NCBI GenBank assembly: GCA_964478425.1
Contig: CAYZIB010000006.1
Coordinates: 1-64,000 of the forward strand
DNA: 64,000 nucleotides
Reading direction: 5' to 3'
Source of the DNA: CAYZIB01 sp964478425
GTDB taxonomy: Bacteria; Bacillota_I; Bacilli_A; Acholeplasmatales; WRBM01
The notes below the pieces were generated by a model that did not search any database, was not told where the DNA came from, and saw nothing but the letters and a program-made list of their open reading frames with translations. A program made the translations under genes and the position numbers. This document shows, one piece after another, positions 59,714 to 64,000 of this stretch (position 1 is its first letter; every line of letters starts with the position of its first letter).

Positions 59714-60946
59714 ATGGCAAATAATATGGAATTATTGAAAAAAATTAGTTTTGAAAGAATTGGTGGAAGTATAAATGAATATAATGCTGCAATGATTATT
59801 AATGACGAAATTAATAAAACTAATAATAAAGCAAATATTGAAGAATTTGAAATAAAATATAGTAACATTTTTAATGTAGAATTAGAGGTTTTATCTCCTT
59901 ATAGTAAGAAAATCGAAGCAACAGGTATTATGCTTAGTGGAAATACTAATTTAGAAGGCGAATTAGTTTATGTTGATAGTATACAAGATGCTGCTTTTTT
60001 AAATGTAGAAGGTAAAATAGCTTTAATTCACCAAAGAATCGGATATAAAACATATGAAAAGCTTATAAAAGCTAAGGCAAAAGGATTTATTTGCGCAAGT
60101 GGAACTGTTTATGATAATTTAAGCGAAACAGATTTAGAAGAACATGCATTAAGAGATAATCATTTAAAATATGGAGTAATACCTGGTATTACTATTAGAA
60201 TGAAGGATTTTGAAAAATTATTAATTAATAAAGCAAAAACAGTAAAAATTTCATTAAATCAAGAAGAACAAACATTAAAATCAAGAAATGTCGTTGCTAC
60301 TATAAAAGGTGAAATTGAAAATGAAATTGTTGTTTTTACAGCTCATTATGATTCAGTAAAATTTAGTCAAGGGGCATATGATAATGGTACAGGATCAGTT
60401 GCAATCATGGATTTATATAAATATTATTTAAAACATAAACCAAGAAGAACATTAAAATTTGTTTGGTGTGGTAGTGAAGAAATGGGGCTATTAGGATCAA
60501 AAGCTTATTGTAAAATGCATAATGATGAATTAAATAACTATAGATTATGTATAAATATTGATATGCTTGGTGTTTTAATTGGAAATGATATTTGTTGTTG
60601 TACAACTGATAATCAATTAGTTACATATATTGATTATTTAGCTAAAGAAGTAGGTTTTCCAATTACAGTTAGACAAGGTGTTTATTCTAGTGATTCTACA
60701 CCATTTGCAGATAGTGGTATACCAAGTTTATCATTTGCAAGATTATCTCCTCAAGGGGGAGCAACTATTCATTCAAGAAGAGATGTAATTAAATTTATTG
60801 ATAAGAAAACTTTAGATAATAGTATTGATTTTATTAAATTATTTGCAAATAAATTGGTTAATTCTAAGGTTTTTCCGGTAGAAAAAAACATTCCTCAAAA
60901 TATGAAAGATGAAATTGATAAATATTATTTTAGAAAAGAAAAATAA
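59714..60946 (+). CDS. M28-family metallopeptidase (aminopeptidase) with PA insert
   Basis: A 410-residue zinc peptidase without a signal peptide. Zinc ligands and active-site residues are seen in VVFTAHYDS, AYDNGTGSVA, CGSEEMGLLGS, NIDMLGV and the late GATIHSRRD. A protease-associated (PA) domain precedes or interrupts the catalytic core (about residues 70-170). Likely releases N-terminal amino acids from peptides. ATG 59714 is used: GGAGG lies 5 nt before it, whereas ATG 59702 overlaps that site. A terminator follows. Confidence 0.88.
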   Translation: MANNMELLKKISFERIGGSINEYNAAMIINDEINKTNNKANIEEFEIKYSNIFNVELEVLSPYSKKIEATGIMLSGNTNLEGELVYVDSIQDAAFLNVEGKIALIHQRIGYKTYEKLIKAKAKGFICASGTVYDNLSETDLEEHALRDNHLKYGVIPGITIRMKDFEKLLINKAKTVKISLNQEEQTLKSRNVVATIKGEIENEIVVFTAHYDSVKFSQGAYDNGTGSVAIMDLYKYYLKHKPRRTLKFVWCGSEEMGLLGSKAYCKMHNDELNNYRLCINIDMLGVLIGNDICCCTTDNQLVTYIDYLAKEVGFPITVRQGVYSSDSTPFADSGIPSLSFARLSPQGGATIHSRRDVIKFIDKKTLDNSIDFIKLFANKLVNSKVFPVEKNIPQNMKDEIDKYYFRKEK

Positions 60947-60949
60947 AAT

Positions 60950-60983
60950 GGAAGATTTTTTAAAAAATCTTCTTTTTTTTATA
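60950..60983 (+). terminator. Terminator of the M28 peptidase gene
   Basis: GAAGATTTTTT pairs with AAAAAATCTTC, followed by T(8). Confidence 0.85.
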
Positions 60984-61013
60984 TTTTTAAAATATATTAT
61001 ATTGGTGAAATGT

Positions 61014-62081
61014 ATGGAAGTAAAATATCGTATTGATTTACATAAAATACCTGAAATAGGAGAAAATTTAAAAAAAACAAAAAAATATATTTTAAAGATA
61101 TTAAAAAAATATAAATGTAAAATTGAGGTTCTTAATTCATCTATAATTTGTTTTTTTGATTTTAAGAGTAATTATTCTATTGCTTTTAGATCAGATATGG
61201 ATGATTTAGATATAGATGAATTAACAAATTTAAAATTTAAATCTAATAAATATATGCATGCATGTGGCCATGATGGGCATATGGCTATTTTACTTAAATT
61301 GGCATATTATTTATCAAATTTAAATAAATTAGATAAAAATATTGTTTTAATATTTCAAGAAGCAGAAGAACTTGGTATAGGAGCAAATAAAATTATTAGT
61401 AGCAATATTTTAGATAAATATAATATAAAATATGTATTTGCTTATCATTTATGGCCTAAATTAGAATTTGGGAAAATATTTAGTAAACCTTATTATATGA
61501 CAGCATTTTCTTCTGAAATTGAAATTGAAGTTTTTGGTAAATCTACTCATATTAAAGATTATTTAAACTCTATAGATAGTTTATATGTTACATCAAATTT
61601 TTTGATTGAATTAAATAATATAAAAAAAGGATATGAATTTTTACTTAAATTTGGAATTTTTAATTCTGGAAAAATTCAAAATGTAATAAGTGATTATTCA
61701 ATATTAAAAGGTTCTTTAAGAACATTTGATTTTTTAAATTTTATTGATTTATATAAAACTTTATTAATTTTAAAAGAAAATTATCAAAAAAACTATAATG
61801 TAAAAATAAATATTATATTAAAGTCATTTAATTTTGGGGTTTATAATGATTATGATTTATATTTAAAAGCTCAAAAACTAATTAATATAAGTAAATTAGA
61901 ATACATAAGTTTAGCAGCTGAAGATTTTAGTTATTTTGGAATTAAATATCCTTGTTTATTGATGTTTTTAGGTATAGGTGATGTTAGTTATTTGCATTCT
62001 AATGATTTTGATTTTAATATGGATGTATTAGATATTGGGTTTAAAAATTATGTTAAATTACTAGATATTGATTTTAATTGA
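61014..62081 (+). CDS. dapL: M20D amidohydrolase, probable N-acetyldiaminopimelate deacetylase
   Basis: A 355-residue metal-dependent amidohydrolase of the hippurate hydrolase family. RIDLHKIPEIG, AFRSDMDDLDI, HACGHDGHMAIL and VLIFQEAEELGIGA hold the conserved metal site. Bacillus DapL (YkuR) of this family removes the acetyl group from N-acetyl-LL-diaminopimelate. The flanking PatA-like aminotransferase and dapF support the same reaction here. ATG 61014 follows GGTGA. The end overlaps the convergent aminotransferase gene by 34 nt. Confidence 0.78.
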   Translation: MEVKYRIDLHKIPEIGENLKKTKKYILKILKKYKCKIEVLNSSIICFFDFKSNYSIAFRSDMDDLDIDELTNLKFKSNKYMHACGHDGHMAILLKLAYYLSNLNKLDKNIVLIFQEAEELGIGANKIISSNILDKYNIKYVFAYHLWPKLEFGKIFSKPYYMTAFSSEIEIEVFGKSTHIKDYLNSIDSLYVTSNFLIELNNIKKGYEFLLKFGIFNSGKIQNVISDYSILKGSLRTFDFLNFIDLYKTLLILKENYQKNYNVKINIILKSFNFGVYNDYDLYLKAQKLINISKLEYISLAAEDFSYFGIKYPCLLMFLGIGDVSYLHSNDFDFNMDVLDIGFKNYVKLLDIDFN

Positions 62082-63163
62082 TTATTAATATTTATTATTG
62101 ACTTTTTTAATAATTTTTTATTATTTGAAATACAAATTCTAATATAATTATCATCTCCAAAGCAAATACCAGGTATAACTCCAAGGTTATAATTTTTTAA
62201 TAATTTATAAAAAAAATCTACTGATGATATCTTATATTTTTTAATATTAATAAATATATATAACCCAGCATCTGGTGTGATGTAGTTTAAATTAAATTTA
62301 TTAAGTAATTTTATTGTATAATTTTTTTTATTAATTAAGGATTTTAAATTGTGGTTATAATTATATTTTAAAGCTTTAATGGATGCATATTGGGTAAAAG
62401 TATTTAATGATGAATTAATTAATGCATGATCATATTTAAGATTATTTAATGATTCATCAAAAATAATATAACCAATTCTATAACCTGTCATTGCATATGT
62501 TTTAGAAAAACTATTAATAATTAAAATGTTTTTTTTATTTTTAAAGTAATCTAAAATATTTAGGTTATTATTTTTTTCAAATATTAAATTGTTATATACC
62601 AAGTCAAATATTAAATAGATATTTTTATTTTGTTCAATTATTTTATTAAGGATATTTAAAGATTGTGTATTAAAAATTTTTCCTGTGGGATTATTAGGAG
62701 TATTTATAATAATTAATTTTGTTTTATTATTTATTAAATTTAAAATAGAATCATCTAATTGATAATTCGTATTTGTTGTATCTACAATAATTTCTTTAGC
62801 ATCAAATCTTTTTATGAGATTTAAATAAGTAGGATAAAATGGTTTAAATATAATTATTTCATCATCTTTTTTTACTAAATTAAAAAAGGTTAAAAATAAG
62901 GCTTCAGATGCTCCATTTGTAATAATTATATTTGGATTATTATAAGATTTATAATATGTGGTTTTTTTAATAATTTCATCTCTTAATTTTTTTATTCCAT
63001 CTGAATCTGAGTATTTAGTATTATTTTTTAAAATATTTTTTATGATATTAAATTTAACAATCAAAGGAGACTTATAATTTGGTTCTCCAAGCATTAATTT
63101 AGTATTTTTATTATTAGATTTAGCAATATTAAAAAAATATTTAATTGATTTGTTTAAATCCAT
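62048..63163 (-). CDS. patA: PLP-dependent aminotransferase, probable N-acetyl-LL-diaminopimelate aminotransferase
   Basis: A 371-residue class I/II aminotransferase. TNGASEALFLTFFNL, NTPNNPTGKI and the PLP-lysine motif SFSKTYAMTGYRIGY are clear; the late FG.D.YIRI(C)IS fits as well. In Bacillus, PatA performs the acetylated step of diaminopimelate synthesis. Next to dapL-like and dapF genes, that role is the best guess, though other amino acids are possible. AAGGTGA precedes the ATG. It is divergent from dapF. Confidence 0.8.
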   Translation of the reverse strand: MDLNKSIKYFFNIAKSNNKNTKLMLGEPNYKSPLIVKFNIIKNILKNNTKYSDSDGIKKLRDEIIKKTTYYKSYNNPNIIITNGASEALFLTFFNLVKKDDEIIIFKPFYPTYLNLIKRFDAKEIIVDTTNTNYQLDDSILNLINNKTKLIIINTPNNPTGKIFNTQSLNILNKIIEQNKNIYLIFDLVYNNLIFEKNNNLNILDYFKNKKNILIINSFSKTYAMTGYRIGYIIFDESLNNLKYDHALINSSLNTFTQYASIKALKYNYNHNLKSLINKKNYTIKLLNKFNLNYITPDAGLYIFINIKKYKISSVDFFYKLLKNYNLGVIPGICFGDDNYIRICISNNKKLLKKSIININNQLKSISSNLT

Positions 63164-63191
63164 AAATTCACCTTTTTTATTTAATTATATT

Positions 63192-63222
63192 TTGTATTAA
63201 ATTTTTTTATTCATAATATAAT
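63192..63222 (+). promoter_or_regulatory. Possible promoter of dapF
   Basis: TATAAT at 63217-63222, 15 nt before the ATG, with TTGTAT at 63192-63197. The 19-nt spacer is longer than ideal. Confidence 0.4.
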
Positions 63223-63237
63223 TAGTAGAGGGATAAT

Positions 63238-63966
63238 ATGAATTTTTATAAATATGAGTCTTGTGGTAATGATTTTATTATTATAGAAAAAGATATAAAA
63301 ACATTTGTTGATATAAAAAAATTTATAAAAAAAATATGTGATAGAAATTATGGCATTGGAGCAGATGGAATCATGTTAGTTAGTAATGAAGAAATTTTTA
63401 TATATAATAAAGATGGTTCAAGAGCAAACATGTGTGGTAACGGATTAAAATGTTTAATTAAATATTTTTATGATAAAAATATTATTTATAAAAAATTACT
63501 TAACTATAATTATGAAATTATTGGATCAAAAAGTATTAATTCTTTATTGATGAAAATTAATTTTAAAAAGCCTAAAAAAATAATTTATAATTTGATGGAT
63601 TTTTATAATGATCAGGATATATTATATTATAAAATTTTATATGGAGTATGGCATGTTATTTTGTTTAAAGATTTTAATTTAGAAGAAGCTAAATATTTAA
63701 TGGAAAAAGAAAATTCTAATATTAATTATGTAAAAGTTATTAATAATGAAAAATTAGAAGTTACAACTTATGAAAAAGGAGTTGGTTTAACTAAATCTTG
63801 TGGAACAGGTTCAATTTCAAGTTTTTATATTTGTTATTTACTTAATTATTGTAATAATAATGTGATAGTTGAATATGAAAATGATTTTGTTGAGCTTGAA
63901 ATTGATAAGAATAATAATGTAATAATGACAGGTAGTGCAAATTATGTATTTAAAGGTGAAATATGA
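63238..63966 (+). CDS. dapF: Diaminopimelate epimerase
   Basis: A 242-residue enzyme converting LL- to meso-diaminopimelate for lysine and peptidoglycan. The two catalytic cysteines are Cys66 (NMCGNGLKC) and Cys188 (KSCGTGSIS). FYKYESCGNDF and YGIGADGIML are conserved. It is shorter than the usual 270-280 residues, with a compressed middle. AGAGGGA precedes the ATG. It overlaps the next gene by 4 nt (ATGA). Confidence 0.93.
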   Translation: MNFYKYESCGNDFIIIEKDIKTFVDIKKFIKKICDRNYGIGADGIMLVSNEEIFIYNKDGSRANMCGNGLKCLIKYFYDKNIIYKKLLNYNYEIIGSKSINSLLMKINFKKPKKIIYNLMDFYNDQDILYYKILYGVWHVILFKDFNLEEAKYLMEKENSNINYVKVINNEKLEVTTYEKGVGLTKSCGTGSISSFYICYLLNYCNNNVIVEYENDFVELEIDKNNNVIMTGSANYVFKGEI

Positions 63967-64000
63967 AAATAGGATTAATTAAAAAGGGAAAAATGAATTT
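63963..64000 (+). CDS. dapB: Start of a gene, probably dihydrodipicolinate reductase, cut by the window end
   Basis: Only 12 codons are visible (MKIGLIKKGKMN). They resemble the DapB start MKI.L.G.GKM, the beginning of a Rossmann fold, though the first glycine of the usual GYGKMG is Lys here. The coupling with dapF and the pathway context support the call. Shine-Dalgarno GGTGA. Confidence 0.5.
   Translation, partial: MKIGLIKKGKMN

Noticed and set aside
1..64000. Mycoplasma-type genetic code (TGA = Trp), suggested by the extreme AT content
   Set aside because: TGA ends many intact genes (for example tatD, dnaB, atpH, atpD, dapF) and Trp codons are TGG.

Overview
The window comes from a very AT-rich (by eye about three quarters A+T) Gram-positive bacterium that uses the standard code: TGA ends many genes and Trp is TGG. 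Gene order is Bacillus-like. prfA-prmC-tsaC-spoIIR-GNAT-rpiB-upp-atp operon-DUF1146-spoIIQ-spoIIID and rpsF-ssb-rpsR-gdpP-rplI-dnaB both follow the B. subtilis arrangement with genes removed. With meso-diaminopimelate enzymes, a class A PBP and sporulation regulators, this points to class Bacilli, probably a streamlined lineage near the Erysipelotrichia/Mollicutes boundary (inference). No mobile element, CRISPR array, rRNA or tRNA was seen.

Layout. 1-5 kb: 3' part of rpoC, a secreted trypsin-like protease and two small membrane proteins. 5-9.6 kb (minus strand): a sugar epimerase/ROK kinase pair and a U32 rRNA-hydroxylation-type protein. 9.7-14.1 kb: str operon (rpsL, rpsG, fusA, tuf). 14.3-19.2 kb: an orphan protein, a cold-shock protein, a TatD nuclease, an HtrA-like lipoprotein and a PBP. 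19.4-25.6 kb: a possible small RNA or attenuator, rpsF-ssb-rpsR, a fused gdpP-rplI gene, dnaB and prfA. 25.8-37.4 kb: release-factor and tRNA modification genes, spoIIR, rpiB-upp, the complete F-type ATP synthase, spoIIQ and spoIIID. 37.3-46.2 kb: YigZ, cca, pullulanase, YhaM, a purine-riboswitch-controlled MATE exporter, a CofE-like ligase and a ZIP transporter. 46.2-56.7 kb: a ten-gene unbroken run (DUF1538 transporter-like protein, two PII-like proteins, VTT protein, ECF-type sigma factor, small membrane protein, two fused ABC transporters, 5'-3' exonuclease, sugar symporter). 56.8-59.6 kb: a lipoprotein, a second ECF-type sigma factor and an RsgI-like anti-sigma factor. 59.7-64 kb: M28 peptidase and acetyl-branch diaminopimelate genes (dapL-like, patA-like, dapF, start of dapB).

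Findings to read first: the in-frame GdpP-L9 fusion with an internal Shine-Dalgarno and start codon; ATT (or ATC) start codons, which YigZ cannot do without and two other genes probably use; a purine riboswitch wired as an apparent ON switch for a MATE pump; a sodium-type ligand set in the ATP synthase c subunit; spoIIR whose only ribosome binding site lies inside the preceding terminator; a sigma factor/RsgI-like anti-sigma pair beside a lipoprotein carrying the same sensor domain; and a DUF1538 protein with two PII-like partners. Promoters are often an extended -10 (TGnTATAAT) only about 20-25 nt before the start codon, so many leaders are very short.
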